Assembly: GCF_011044975.1 (NCBI RefSeq)
Contig: NZ_JAAKZV010000078.1
Coordinates: 1-32,022, forward strand
DNA: 32,022 bases
Source: Streptomyces coryli
GTDB lineage: Bacteria; Actinomycetota; Actinomycetes; Streptomycetales; Streptomycetaceae
Direction of reading: 5' to 3'
The notes beneath the pieces were generated by a model, which did no database searches, was not told where the DNA came from, and saw only the letters and a program-made list of their open reading frames with translations. Shown one piece after another: positions 1 to 7,698 of this stretch; position 1 is the first letter of the stretch; each line of letters starts with the position of its first letter. The position numbers and the translations under genes are program-made.

Positions 1-120
1 GAGCCCACCCCGCTCACCCACCTCCGCCTCCGGGCGCACGCCACCAATGGCGCGCCGCGAGCCCACGTCATCTCCCTTCGCGCCTACGCCCGTACCACCG
101 ACTCCCAGGAGAACGAGTGA
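1..120 (+). CDS. C-terminal end of an upstream protein, function unknown (partial)
   Basis: The first frame is open from the window edge and stops with TGA at 118-120, giving the last 39 residues of a protein whose start lies outside. Codons carry the G/C-rich third positions of a real gene. The stop overlaps the GTG start of the next gene in a GTGA arrangement, so the two are probably co-transcribed and translationally coupled. The tail ends in TTDSQENE and has no motif I recognise. By context it may belong to the same sugar-acid pathway as the downstream dehydratase, but that is only inference. Confidence 0.6.
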   Translation, partial: EPTPLTHLRLRAHATNGAPRAHVISLRAYARTTDSQENE

Positions 121-1412
121 CCGCGCACGACCCCCACCAGCTGCTCGACGCCGCGGGCGGACTGCCCGAGGCCGCGCCGCCGTGGACCGGCCGCGACCGG
201 CTGCGGATCACCGCGGTCCGGGCCATCGTGACGGCGCCCGAGGGCATACCGCTCGTCGTGGTCAGGGTCGACACGTCGGAGGACGGCCTCTACGGACTGG
301 GCTGCGCGACCTTCACCCAGCGGTTCGCCGCGGTCGTGGCGGCGGTGACCGAGCATGTCGCGCCGCTCGCGATCGGACGGCATCCGGCCGACATCGAGGA
401 CCTCACCCGCCTGGTGCACTACTCCTCGTACTGGCGCGGCGGGCCGGTGCTGAACAACGCGCTGTCCGGGCTCGACCAGGCGCTGTGGGACATCGCGGGC
501 AAGCGGGCCGGGATGCCGGTGCACGAGCTGCTCGGCGGCCGCAGCCGCGCCGGCGTCGAGGTCTACACCCACGCCTCGGGGCCGTCCATCGACGCCACCC
601 TGGCGCAGGCCGAGCAGCAGATCGCCGCCGGCTACCGCAACATCCGCCTCCAGGTCGGCGGCAAGGGCCTGGGCACGTACGGCGCCCCCGGCACGCGGAA
701 CGGCTACCCGGGCACGCCGCACCCCGACGGCTGGGATCCGGAGGAGTATCTGCGCACGGTGCCGCGGCTGTTCGAGGCGGCGCGGGAGCGGCTGGGCGAC
801 AGCGTCAATCTGATGCACGACGTGCACAGCCGCCTGACACCGAAGCAGGCGATCGTGCTGGCGCGGGCGCTGGAGCCGTATCACCTGGCGTTCCTGGAGG
901 ATGTGATCGCGCCGGAGTTCTACGACCGGCTGCCCGAGGTGCGCGCGGCGTCGCCGGTGCCGATCGCGGTCGGCGAGCAGGTCGGGTCGGTGACGGGCGC
1001 CGCCCGGCTGATCCGCACCGGCGCCGTCGACCTGCTCCGCCTGCACACGTCGGCGATCGGCGGCCTGACGCCCACCCGGAAGGTCGTGGCGATGGCCGAA
1101 CTCTCCGGCGTCCGCACCGCGTTCCACTCGCCGGGCGACATCACGCCGGTCGGGGTGGCCGCCAACCTCGCGGTCGACATCTCCACCCCGGCCTTCGGAT
1201 ACCAGGAGTCGCACGAGTACAACGACGCGACGCACGAGGTCTTCCCCGGCACGCCGGTGGTCTCCAGCGGCTATCTGCATCCCAGCGACCAGCCCGGCTG
1301 GGGAGTGGACCTCGACGAGCGGGCGGCGGCCGGGTTCCCGCCGACGTACCAGCTGTTCGAGCGCTGGGCCGCGCAGGTGCGCAAGCCCGACGGCGGGCTG
1401 GAGGCGCCGTAA
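117..1412 (+). CDS. Enolase-superfamily sugar-acid dehydratase (mannonate dehydratase/RspA-like)
   Basis: A 431-residue enzyme of the mandelate racemase/muconate lactonizing group. It has an N-terminal capping domain to about residue 140 and a TIM barrel after it. The metal ligands are visible: Asp235 in LMHDVHSRLTP, Glu261 in FLEDVIAPE and Glu287 in AVGEQ. His337 in FHSPGDITP matches the catalytic His of the ManD/RspA family, and GYLHPSDQPGWGVDLDE is the family C-terminal signature. Members dehydrate D-mannonate or D-gluconate to a 2-keto-3-deoxy acid, but many are weak or inactive, so the substrate is not assigned. GTG at 117 was chosen because AGGAGAACGA precedes it and it overlaps the upstream stop. 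The stop lies 4 bp from the end of the convergent TetR gene, leaving no room for a terminator. Confidence 0.85.
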   Translation: MTAHDPHQLLDAAGGLPEAAPPWTGRDRLRITAVRAIVTAPEGIPLVVVRVDTSEDGLYGLGCATFTQRFAAVVAAVTEHVAPLAIGRHPADIEDLTRLVHYSSYWRGGPVLNNALSGLDQALWDIAGKRAGMPVHELLGGRSRAGVEVYTHASGPSIDATLAQAEQQIAAGYRNIRLQVGGKGLGTYGAPGTRNGYPGTPHPDGWDPEEYLRTVPRLFEAARERLGDSVNLMHDVHSRLTPKQAIVLARALEPYHLAFLEDVIAPEFYDRLPEVRAASPVPIAVGEQVGSVTGAARLIRTGAVDLLRLHTSAIGGLTPTRKVVAMAELSGVRTAFHSPGDITPVGVAANLAVDISTPAFGYQESHEYNDATHEVFPGTPVVSSGYLHPSDQPGWGVDLDERAAAGFPPTYQLFERWAAQVRKPDGGLEAP

Positions 1413-1415
1413 CGG

Positions 1416-2018
1416 TCAGCCTGTGACTTGCGCCAGCAGGTCGTCGTAGCCCTTCTTGATACGGGCCACGCTCATGCCGCGGGTCCGGCGCTGGTAGCGG
1501 TAGAGGTTGGCGGCCAGCGGCGCCAACAGGGCGTCGGAGAGATAGGCGGCGTCGGCGTCCGGGCGCACCTCGGACAGCAGCAGGGTGAGGTGCTGCTGGT
1601 AGAGGGCGTACGAGCCCTCCTTGAAGCGCGCGTCCGCGGAGTCCATCTCCGCCATCAGCAGCAGCTCCAGCTGCTCCTCGGTGCGGTCCACGAGCGCGTG
1701 CAGGAACGCCCGGATCCGGGCCCGCGGCTCCGCGCCGGGCCCGAGCGGTGCGGGGCCGCCGAGGAAGGCGGCCTGGAAGTCCCGTTCGCGGGCGTCCACC
1801 ACGGCGTACACGAGCGTGGCGCGGTCGCCGAAGCGGCGGTAGACGGTGCCGACGCCGACGCCCGCGGCGCGGGCGACCTCGTCCATGGACAGCGCCTCGA
1901 CGCCGCGTGCCTCGATCAGCTCGGCGGCGGCCGCGAGGATCTTGCGGCGGTTCTCGGCGGCGTCGGCGCGCTCCGGCGCCTGGCCGCCGTCCGCCACCGG
2001 GAGGGTCTTGCGGGGCAT
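1416..2018 (-). CDS. TetR/AcrR-family transcriptional repressor
   Basis: A 200-residue regulator with an N-terminal TetR helix-turn-helix at about residues 24-70 (RRKILAAAAELIEARG, then the recognition helix in VGVGTVYRRFGDR) and a C-terminal all-helical ligand domain of normal length. It is divergent from the SDR and SMR genes, with 124 bp between them that hold two related palindromes, so it most likely represses that operon and itself. On the minus strand TATCCT (2025-2030) lies six bases before the ATG, which fits a leaderless transcript. The ligand is unknown. The SMR exporter next door suggests a cationic or toxic compound, but that is inference. Confidence 0.9.
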   Translation of the reverse strand: MPRKTLPVADGGQAPERADAAENRRKILAAAAELIEARGVEALSMDEVARAAGVGVGTVYRRFGDRATLVYAVVDARERDFQAAFLGGPAPLGPGAEPRARIRAFLHALVDRTEEQLELLLMAEMDSADARFKEGSYALYQQHLTLLLSEVRPDADAAYLSDALLAPLAANLYRYQRRTRGMSVARIKKGYDDLLAQVTG

Positions 2019-2041
2019 GGCCGAAGGATAGGCGACGGAAT

Positions 2042-2100
2042 GAAGCGGAGAGCTCTCCGGTTATGCTGGGCGACAAGGTAAGCGGAGGATTCTCCGTTTA
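2042..2100. promoter_or_regulatory. Twin palindromic operators between tetR and the SDR-SMR operon
   Basis: Two copies of AGCGGAG-N3-TCTCCG-N-TTA lie 37 bp apart (2044-2063 and 2081-2100). The first contains the perfect 14-mer CGGAGAGCTCTCCG (2046-2059). The second has 9-base arms (2079-2087 and 2092-2100) around GATT with one mismatch. CGGAGA/TCTCCG half sites are typical of TetR-family operators. The first copy sits over the expected -35 region of the tetR promoter. TATGCT at 2062-2067 is a candidate -10 for the SDR operon and lies between the two copies. Binding by this TetR is inferred from position. Confidence 0.7.
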
Positions 2101-2142
2101 CTGCCTCGACCGCGTTCGGCACACGACCCCGGGAGCACAGCC

Positions 2143-2898
2143 ATGCACGCAGACACCCCCGTCGACCTCACCGGCAAGGCCGCCCTCGTCACCGGCGGCA
2201 GCCGCGGCATCGGCGCCGCCATCGCCCGGCGCCTCGCCGAACAGGGCGCCGACGTGGCCCTCACCTACGCCCGCTCCGCCGACCGCGCCGCCGAGGTGGT
2301 CCGCGACATCGAGGGCGCCGGCCGCCGCGGGCTCGCGCTCCGCGCCGACGCCGCGGACGCGGACGCGATCCGCGAGGCGGTGGACACGGCGGCGCGGCGG
2401 CTCGGCCGGCTGGACGTCCTCGTCGGCAACGCCGGCATCGGTCCGTACGGCCCGCTGGCGGAGGTGACCGCGGACGAGGTCGACCTCGCGCTCGCCGTGC
2501 ACGCCCGTGCCGCCTTCCTCACCGCGCAGGCCGCCGCCCGGCACCTGGGCGCCGGCGGGCGGATCATCACCATCGGCAGCAGCCTCGCCGAGCGGGTGCC
2601 GTATCCCGGCTGGACGCTCTACTCGATGAGCAAGTCCGCGCTGGTCGGCCTCACCAAGGGCCTGGCCCGCGACCTCGGGCCGCGCGGGATCACCGCCGTG
2701 CTCGTCCAGCCCGGCTCCACCGACACCGAGATGAACCCGGCGGACGCCCCGGAGGCCGCCGCCGAGCGGGAGTTCACCGCGCTCGGGCGGTACGCGCGGC
2801 CGGAGGAGATCGCGGCCGCTGTCGGGTATCTGGCCGGGCCCGGCGGGGCGTACATCACCGGCACGACGATCACCGTCGACGGCGGCGTCACCGCCTGA
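2143..2898 (+). CDS. SDR-family NAD(P)-dependent oxidoreductase
   Basis: A 251-residue classical short-chain dehydrogenase. The cofactor motif TGGSRGIG is at residues 17-24, NAG at 96-98, the catalytic Ser at 147 and the YSMSK motif gives Tyr160 and Lys164. The C-terminal GTTITVDGG is typical of the FabG-like branch. All catalytic residues are present, so it should be active as a ketone/alcohol oxidoreductase; the substrate cannot be read from sequence. It is the first gene of a two-gene operon with the SMR exporter and sits behind the twin operators opposite a TetR repressor. An inducible detoxification role (reduce, then export) is a reasonable inference. Confidence 0.9.
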   Translation: MHADTPVDLTGKAALVTGGSRGIGAAIARRLAEQGADVALTYARSADRAAEVVRDIEGAGRRGLALRADAADADAIREAVDTAARRLGRLDVLVGNAGIGPYGPLAEVTADEVDLALAVHARAAFLTAQAAARHLGAGGRIITIGSSLAERVPYPGWTLYSMSKSALVGLTKGLARDLGPRGITAVLVQPGSTDTEMNPADAPEAAAEREFTALGRYARPEEIAAAVGYLAGPGGAYITGTTITVDGGVTA

Positions 2899-2925
2899 GT
2901 CGCCTTATGGCGGAAAGGAGTCTCC

Positions 2926-3243
2926 ATGCCCTGGGTCCTGCTCGTGGTCGCCGCGCTGCTGGAGCTGGTGTGGGCGAGCGCGCTCAAGCAGTCGGAGGGC
3001 TTCACCCGGCTGCTGCCCACGCTGATCGGCGTGCCGGTGTGCCTGCTCAGCGTCGTCGTCCTGACCGTGGCGCTGCGGCAGTTGCCGGTCGGCACCGCGT
3101 ACGCCGTGTGGGTCGGCCTCGGCGCGCTCGGCGTCGCGGTCGCCGGGATCGTGGCCCTGGGGGAGAGCGCGTCGCCGGCGCGGCTGGCCTGCCTCGGGCT
3201 GATCCTGGCCGGGGTGATCGGATTGAAGGTGGTGGAGGGGTGA
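2926..3243 (+). CDS. Small multidrug resistance (SMR) exporter, Gdx/SugE type
   Basis: A 105-residue protein with four membrane helices, the normal SMR length. Glu13 in ALLELVWA is the proton/substrate-coupling acid. Trp16, Lys21, Ser42, Tyr59 and Trp62 match positions conserved in guanidinium exporters of the Gdx (formerly SugE) subtype, and PVGTAYAVW and GESAS are subtype signatures. It should act as a dual-topology homodimer in the cytoplasmic membrane, exchanging protons for guanidinium or small quaternary ammonium compounds. AAGGAG lies just before the ATG, 27 bp after the SDR stop, so the two genes form one operon. I see no guanidine riboswitch upstream; control appears to be through the TetR. 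Confidence 0.88.
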   Translation: MPWVLLVVAALLELVWASALKQSEGFTRLLPTLIGVPVCLLSVVVLTVALRQLPVGTAYAVWVGLGALGVAVAGIVALGESASPARLACLGLILAGVIGLKVVEG

Positions 3244-3302
3244 GGTCGCGGGCCCGTGCTCATACGTAGAAGCACCAGTTTCACTTTCGCCTGCAGCAGG
3301 GG

Positions 3303-3337
3303 TTGACGTATGCACAATGTGCTTGAAGCATGCGCAT
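3303..3337 (+). promoter_or_regulatory. Possible promoter and operator upstream of the GH9-like gene
   Basis: TTGACG at 3303-3308 is a good -35 hexamer, but no convincing -10 follows at the usual distance. Immediately after it lie GCACAATGTGC (3312-3322, five-base arms around a central A) and ATGCGCAT (3330-3337, self-complementary). Clustered palindromes at a promoter for a secreted hydrolase suggest a local repressor site, for example LacI- or GntR-type, but none of those consensus sequences is met fully. Confidence 0.3.
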
Positions 3338-3376
3338 CGTGAAATTCCGTTGCGCGTCAGCGAGTTGGAGGCACGT

Positions 3377-5368
3377 ATGAAGGTCCGGGCACTCATCGTC
3401 ATCGGTGCGCTCTGCCTGGGGGCCGTCCCGGGGACCGCGGTCGCGGCGACGGCGGATCCGGCCGCCGTCAGCGCTGTGGCTGCTCCCGGCGATCCGCGGG
3501 CCGCGCAGCCGGTGCTGCTGAATCAGAGCGGGTTCGGGCTCGGTGAGCCGAAGCGGTTCAGCGCGCCGCGGGCCGAGGACGGCGCGGTCTTCACGGTCAG
3601 CGACGCGGCCGGGAAGGTCAGGTACCGGGGCAAGGTCACCGGCGGCGTGGGGGACTTCACGGCCTTCGATCCGCGCGACAGCGGGGACTTCACCGTCACC
3701 GTCAAGGGCCAGGCCGGGGAGGGGGCTTCGGTGCCGTTCGGCATCGGGGCGTACTGGATCGACCGGGTGTCCTATCGCCGGGCGATCGAGTTCATGTCGG
3801 GCAGCCGCTGCTACTTCGGCGACTTCACGCGCAAGGCGGAGGGTCCTGGCCTGGTCAGCGACGAATACGGGCATCGCGAGTGCATGAAGGCGGTGACCTG
3901 GCGGGACGGGGCGCACTACTCGAAGGAGATCCAGACGCTCGTCGACCTGTATCTGGCGAACCCGAGCGCCTTCGAGCAGATCAAGGTGGACGGCGCGGTC
4001 TACAAGGGGCTGCCGGTCACGCTCCCCGAGGACACCCCGGAGATCGTGCGGCTCATCCACTGGGGCGTCGAGCTGCTGCTCGAGGCCGAGGTCAACGACC
4101 CCCAGCTCAAGGAGCAGCTCGCGGCCTTCGTCTACGCCTATCCGCAGCTCGACGATTACATCCCGGCCGATGTCTACGAGCGCGCCCGCGACCACCTCTT
4201 CGCCACCTGGGGCGGCCCGGAGCGCGACCGCTACTACTGGCAGGCCTTCACCCCGCACACCGGGGATCTGTTCCAGACGTACACCGAGGTCGGCACCGGA
4301 AAGGGCGAACTCGCACCGGGCCACTCGGTGTGGCCGAACCTGATGATGTACGAGGTCGCCAAGCGCGAGGGCCGCGCCGACGCGCCGCGCTATCTGCGCG
4401 CCGCGCAGGACCAGGCCGCCTGGCTGATCGGCAACCTCGACCTCGACGACCCGCGGACCACCAAGGGCCAGCGGATGAGCGAGCATGTGCTGATCACCGG
4501 TCTGGTGCAGTTCGCCGAGACGTATCCGGACCAGGCGCCCGAGGGAATCGAGGGCTTCGTCCGCGACTGGGCGCGGACCATGACCCAACGCTCCGACAAT
4601 CTCTGGGACTTCCGCCGCTACTCCGACGACCGCTGGACGATCCCCGCCTTCACCGGTGGCGGCGCCGACGACCCCAACGAGACCGGCAATGTCGCCGGCT
4701 TCGCCGCCCCGGCGCTCGCCGCGGCCCGGCTGCTCGGCGACGACCCGCTGTCCGGCCGGCTCCGCGAGCTCGCCGCGGCACATGTCGACAACATCTTCGG
4801 CCGCAACCCCACCGGCCGGCACGCCTCCTTCGACGCCCCCAGTGCCACAGCCGGCTTCGAGGGCGTGGAGCGCGGCTGGTTCTCCGAATACAAGGGCGGC
4901 GCGGGCCTGCTGGAGGACCTGCCCGGCGTCCTCGACGGCAGCCCGAAGAACGGCCACTACCCCTTCAACCCGGACCAGGGGAACATCGGCCACACCGAGG
5001 GCTGGGTGGCGTTCAACAGCGCCTGGAACGCCTCCCTCGCCTGGCGCGCCGCCGACCAGACCCGTATCGGGGTGCGCACCCGCGACGGCGGCGCCGCCCG
5101 TACGGTGGCCCGCGACGCGAAGGTCACCGTGGAGCTGGCGGCACCGCTGAACCTGGACGCCGGCGCCGTCGACCGCGGCACGGTCGAGGTGCGGGTGGGC
5201 GACGGCGCCGCCACGCCCCTGACCGTCACCCAGACCGGGCAGAACGCCAGGACGTTCCGCGCGACGCTCGATCTGGGTGAGCTGCGGGCACGTGGCGGAG
5301 ACAAGGTCACGGTGTCGTACGGGCACGGGCCGTTCGCGGTCTCCTACTCCTTCACCGCGGAGGCCTGA
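3377..5368 (+). CDS. Secreted glycoside hydrolase family 9-like protein with Ig-like N-domain
   Basis: A 663-residue secreted protein. ATG at 3377 follows GGAGG and starts a clean signal peptide (MKVRALIVIGALCL to GTAVAA). Residues from VLLNQSGFG to about 110 form the Ig-like domain (CelD_N) that precedes GH9 catalytic domains. A long alpha-helical region of the six-hairpin type follows and ends in HTEGWVAFNSAWNASLAW, which aligns with the GH9 motif carrying the acid Glu. The upstream motif is WRDGAHY where active cellulases have WYDAGDH, so one Asp is kept and the usual base Asp appears to be missing. The last ~90 residues look like a beta-sandwich module. It is monocistronic and convergent with the next gene. 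It may be a divergent enzyme or a non-hydrolytic relative. Confidence 0.65.
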   Translation: MKVRALIVIGALCLGAVPGTAVAATADPAAVSAVAAPGDPRAAQPVLLNQSGFGLGEPKRFSAPRAEDGAVFTVSDAAGKVRYRGKVTGGVGDFTAFDPRDSGDFTVTVKGQAGEGASVPFGIGAYWIDRVSYRRAIEFMSGSRCYFGDFTRKAEGPGLVSDEYGHRECMKAVTWRDGAHYSKEIQTLVDLYLANPSAFEQIKVDGAVYKGLPVTLPEDTPEIVRLIHWGVELLLEAEVNDPQLKEQLAAFVYAYPQLDDYIPADVYERARDHLFATWGGPERDRYYWQAFTPHTGDLFQTYTEVGTGKGELAPGHSVWPNLMMYEVAKREGRADAPRYLRAAQDQAAWLIGNLDLDDPRTTKGQRMSEHVLITGLVQFAETYPDQAPEGIEGFVRDWARTMTQRSDNLWDFRRYSDDRWTIPAFTGGGADDPNETGNVAGFAAPALAAARLLGDDPLSGRLRELAAAHVDNIFGRNPTGRHASFDAPSATAGFEGVERGWFSEYKGGAGLLEDLPGVLDGSPKNGHYPFNPDQGNIGHTEGWVAFNSAWNASLAWRAADQTRIGVRTRDGGAARTVARDAKVTVELAAPLNLDAGAVDRGTVEVRVGDGAATPLTVTQTGQNARTFRATLDLGELRARGGDKVTVSYGHGPFAVSYSFTAEA

Positions 5369-5379
5369 AGCGGCGGCGC

Positions 5380-5925
5380 TCACAGCAGGAAGACGAGCTC
5401 CACGGCGACCAGGATGTCGATCACCCCGCACCACTCCGCGTACGACCGGACCACCACCCGGTCCCGGTACAGGTGGACGAAGTCCCAGACGCCGTGCAGG
5501 AGCCAGCCGGCGGCGACCACGTACCGGCCGGCCTCGGCGTCGATGACGAGGCCGGTGAGGGCGAGGGCGCCGAAGGCGACCATGCCGAGCGCCTGCAGCC
5601 CGAACTCGTCGCGGCGGTTCAGCTCGCCGCGTACGGCGCCCCAGACCAGGACGGCCAGGGCGAGGGCGGCGAACACGGCGGCCGGCGCGGGTACTTCGGC
5701 GAAGCCCAGGCCCACGACGGCCGCGAGGGAGACGGCGAGGATCGGCCAGGCCGCCCGGGGGTTGTGGAGCCGGGCGGCGGTCAGATAGAGCAGCGGCAGG
5801 ATCAGCAGCGCCTCGCCGTAGCCCGCCGTCTTGGCTTGCAGGTCGGTGCCGCCGAAGGTCGCGGCGGCCATGCCCACGGCCAGGGCGGTGGGCCAGCGGC
5901 GGAGCACGTGGAGGAGAGCGGTCAT
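5380..5925 (-). CDS. Multi-pass membrane protein, function unknown
   Basis: A 181-residue, very hydrophobic protein with about six predicted membrane helices (for example LLILPLLYLTAARL, VFAALALAVLVWGAV and GMVAFGALALTGLVI). The C-terminal part HGVWDFVHLYRDRVV...YAEWCGVIDI is distinctive and resembles the remnant at about 25.2 kb. It begins 6 bp after the stop of the other small membrane protein, so the two form an operon transcribed away from the histidine kinase pair. No enzymatic motif is visible. A role in membrane composition or stress under the adjacent two-component system is inference from position. Confidence 0.75.
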   Translation of the reverse strand: MTALLHVLRRWPTALAVGMAAATFGGTDLQAKTAGYGEALLILPLLYLTAARLHNPRAAWPILAVSLAAVVGLGFAEVPAPAAVFAALALAVLVWGAVRGELNRRDEFGLQALGMVAFGALALTGLVIDAEAGRYVVAAGWLLHGVWDFVHLYRDRVVVRSYAEWCGVIDILVAVELVFLL

Positions 5926-5931
5926 GGCGGC

Positions 5932-6342
5932 TCAGCCTCCGTACTCGGAGCGGCGGCGCAGCATGAGGACGAACATCAGCGGGAGCATCACGACGTGCTC
6001 CAGCAGCATCAGCGCGTCCCCGGAGATGGCGCCCAGCCACAGCAGCGGGAGAAGCGCGAGCGCCGGGGCGAACATCGCGGCCGTCATCTCCAGCGTGGCC
6101 GGCCAGCCGTGCCGGCGGTGGCGCATCCACAGCACCATGCCCGCTGACATGGTGAAGGCCATCTCCAGGACGGCGAGTTCGGGATGCGCCGATGGTTCGT
6201 ACGGCAGGCCGGTGACCGACGCTAGGCCGCGCAGCAGCGGGATGAGGACCAGCATGCCGGCGAGCATGGCGACGAGCATCTCGGCGTAGTGGCGCAGGAA
6301 GTGCCTGCCGATGCGGGCGGGGTGCTTGGCGGTCGCGTTCAT
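5932..6342 (-). CDS. Small membrane protein, function unknown
   Basis: A 136-residue protein with about four hydrophobic helices (AEMLVAMLAGMLVLIPLL, MAFTMSAGMVLWM, MFAPALALLPLLWL and HVVMLPLMFVLML) and a short basic C-terminal tail. The frame stays open further upstream to 6468, but the ATG at 6340-6342 is the likely start because AAGGAG precedes it at normal spacing and the upstream residues have poor character. It is the first gene of the operon with the 181-residue membrane protein. A few hydrophobic stretches can attract a FliP-type name; nothing here supports a flagellar role. Confidence 0.72.
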   Translation of the reverse strand: MNATAKHPARIGRHFLRHYAEMLVAMLAGMLVLIPLLRGLASVTGLPYEPSAHPELAVLEMAFTMSAGMVLWMRHRRHGWPATLEMTAAMFAPALALLPLLWLGAISGDALMLLEHVVMLPLMFVLMLRRRSEYGG

Positions 6343-6447
6343 GAGGTTCGCTCCTTCGGATACGGGGGCGGGGTATCGCCGTATCCCAAGGCTCGTGGCC
6401 GCACGGCGGCCGCCGTAGTGCCGGATGTGCATCGCCGGGCGTGGCGG

Positions 6448-6474
6448 TGTCACGGGAATCCGTGACATCTGTCA
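6448..6474. promoter_or_regulatory. Palindromic operator between the membrane operon and the two-component genes
   Basis: TGTCACGG (6448-6455) and CCGTGACA (6460-6467) form a perfect inverted repeat around GAAT. TGACATCTGTCA (6463-6474) adds a second, overlapping palindrome, so the TGTCA unit occurs three times. The site is about 60-87 bp upstream of the predicted kinase transcription start, the normal place for a NarL/DesR-type response regulator. A second repeat, GGATACGG (6358-6365) and CCGTATCC (6379-6386), lies close to the start of the membrane-protein operon. Binding by the adjacent response regulator is inferred. Confidence 0.55.
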
Positions 6475-6522
6475 TCCGCGCAGGTCGCGCGCAAGTACCG
6501 GTCTGTGCGGCGCCGTTGCTGC

Positions 6523-6528
6523 GACAAT
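6523..6528 (+). promoter_or_regulatory. -10 element for a leaderless histidine kinase transcript
   Basis: GACAAT is followed after six bases by the GTG at 6535. This is the usual spacing from -10 to transcription start, so the mRNA would begin at the start codon. No good -35 hexamer is visible, which fits an activator-dependent promoter with the palindrome at 6448-6474. Confidence 0.45.
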
Positions 6529-6534
6529 GACCCG

Positions 6535-7698
6535 GTGCAGGCCCAGGGGGTGGAACCGGGGGCGGCGGGCCTTTCGGGCTTCCGCCGCTACACGTGGTGG
6601 AGCCTCGAGGTCACCGTCACCCTCTCGCTGGCCCTCTTCACCTTCCCCTGGCTGCTCGACCCCGACGTGCCGGTCCTCGCCCGCGGCGTCGCCGCGCCCG
6701 CGCTGGCCGTCGCCGTCGCCGCGGTCGCCGTGCTGCTGAGCCGGCGGCTCGACTCGACCCGGCTGCCGGTGGGTTGGTCGGTCGCCGGGTGGACGGCGGC
6801 GGCCGTGCTCGGTGCGGTGGTGCTGGCCGAGCGCGATTACGGGCTGTGGGTGCTGCCGCCCGCGACGATGGTGGCGGTCGCGGCGACCTACCTGCCCGCC
6901 CGGCGCCGCTGGTGGCTGATCGGCGCCGCGGTCGTCGGGTCGGCCGCGCTCGGCGGGACCGTGGGGGCGGCGACGGGGGACGGGGTGGCGTACGCGGCCG
7001 GCTTTCCGGCCGGGATGGTCGTCTTCGTCGCGTGGGTGACGCTCGGCATGCTGTGGTCCTGGGAGGTCGCCGGCCGCCTGAACGCGGCCCGCGCGCTGGC
7101 CGCCGAGCTGGCGGTGAAGGACGAACGCCTGCGGTTTGCCGCCGACTTGCACGACATCCAGGGGCACCACCTGCAGGTGATCGCCCTCAAGAGCGAGCTC
7201 GCGGCGCGGCTCGCGGTGGCCCAGCCGGACCGGGCCGCCGCGGAGATGAAGGAGGTGCAGCGGCTGGCCACGGACGCGCTCACCGACACCCGGGCGGTGG
7301 TGCAGGGCTATCGCCGCACCACGCTGGACGCGGAGATCCGCAACGCCACGCGGGTGCTCGCCGCCGCCGGCATCGACGCCCGCATGCGCCTGGCCCCCGC
7401 CACCGACCGCCTCCGCGAGCCCGCCCGGCACCTCCTCGGGCTGGTGATGCGCGAGGCCACCACCAACATGCTGCGGCACAGCCAGGCGGTGGAGGCGGAG
7501 ATCGGCTTCGGTTACGAGGACGGGCGGGCCCGGCTCCGTATCTCCAACGACGGTGCCCCGCCGCCCGGCGGCGACGGCACCGGCCTCGCCGGCCTGGCGC
7601 AGCGCCTGGAGGCGGCCGGCGGCGACCTGGCGTGGGAGCACGCGGACGGCACCTTCGCGGTGACGGCGACGCTGCCGGTCGGGGAGGTGCGCGGATGA
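6535..7698 (+). CDS. DesK-type sensor histidine kinase
   Basis: A 387-residue membrane kinase. The first ~180 residues contain about five hydrophobic helices, followed by a coiled segment and the HisKA_3 dimerisation domain. The phospho-acceptor is His206 in FAADLHDIQGHHLQV, which matches the DLHD motif of DesK-like kinases. The ATPase domain shows the N-box in LVMREATTNMLRHS and a G-box in GDGTGLAGLAQRL. There is no separate extracellular sensor domain, so the signal is probably sensed in the membrane. GTG at 6535 was preferred over GTG at 6505 because of the leaderless -10 spacing. The stop overlaps the response regulator start (ATGA), so the pair is translationally coupled. Confidence 0.88.
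   Translation: MQAQGVEPGAAGLSGFRRYTWWSLEVTVTLSLALFTFPWLLDPDVPVLARGVAAPALAVAVAAVAVLLSRRLDSTRLPVGWSVAGWTAAAVLGAVVLAERDYGLWVLPPATMVAVAATYLPARRRWWLIGAAVVGSAALGGTVGAATGDGVAYAAGFPAGMVVFVAWVTLGMLWSWEVAGRLNAARALAAELAVKDERLRFAADLHDIQGHHLQVIALKSELAARLAVAQPDRAAAEMKEVQRLATDALTDTRAVVQGYRRTTLDAEIRNATRVLAAAGIDARMRLAPATDRLREPARHLLGLVMREATTNMLRHSQAVEAEIGFGYEDGRARLRISNDGAPPPGGDGTGLAGLAQRLEAAGGDLAWEHADGTFAVTATLPVGEVRG

Noticed and set aside
47-1426. A long open frame on the plus strand in another phase of the dehydratase gene
   Set aside because: It is rich in Arg, Gly and Pro, with no domain; it is a typical GC-rich shadow of the enolase-superfamily gene at 117-1412, which has intact catalytic residues.
2901-2912. 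CGCC-TTAT-GGCG hairpin before the SMR gene as a guanidine riboswitch
   Set aside because: It is only a four-base stem, overlaps the ribosome binding site region and lacks the conserved motifs of any guanidine riboswitch class.
5932-6468. Longer version of the small membrane protein starting at 6468
   Set aside because: The extra 42 residues have no family character, run through the palindrome cluster and lack a ribosome binding site, whereas ATG 6342 has AAGGAG.
3281-6475. A 1,064-residue minus-strand frame across the GH9-like gene and membrane genes
   Set aside because: It is a shadow frame without recognisable domains; the true genes in this stretch have signal peptides, ribosome binding sites and family motifs.
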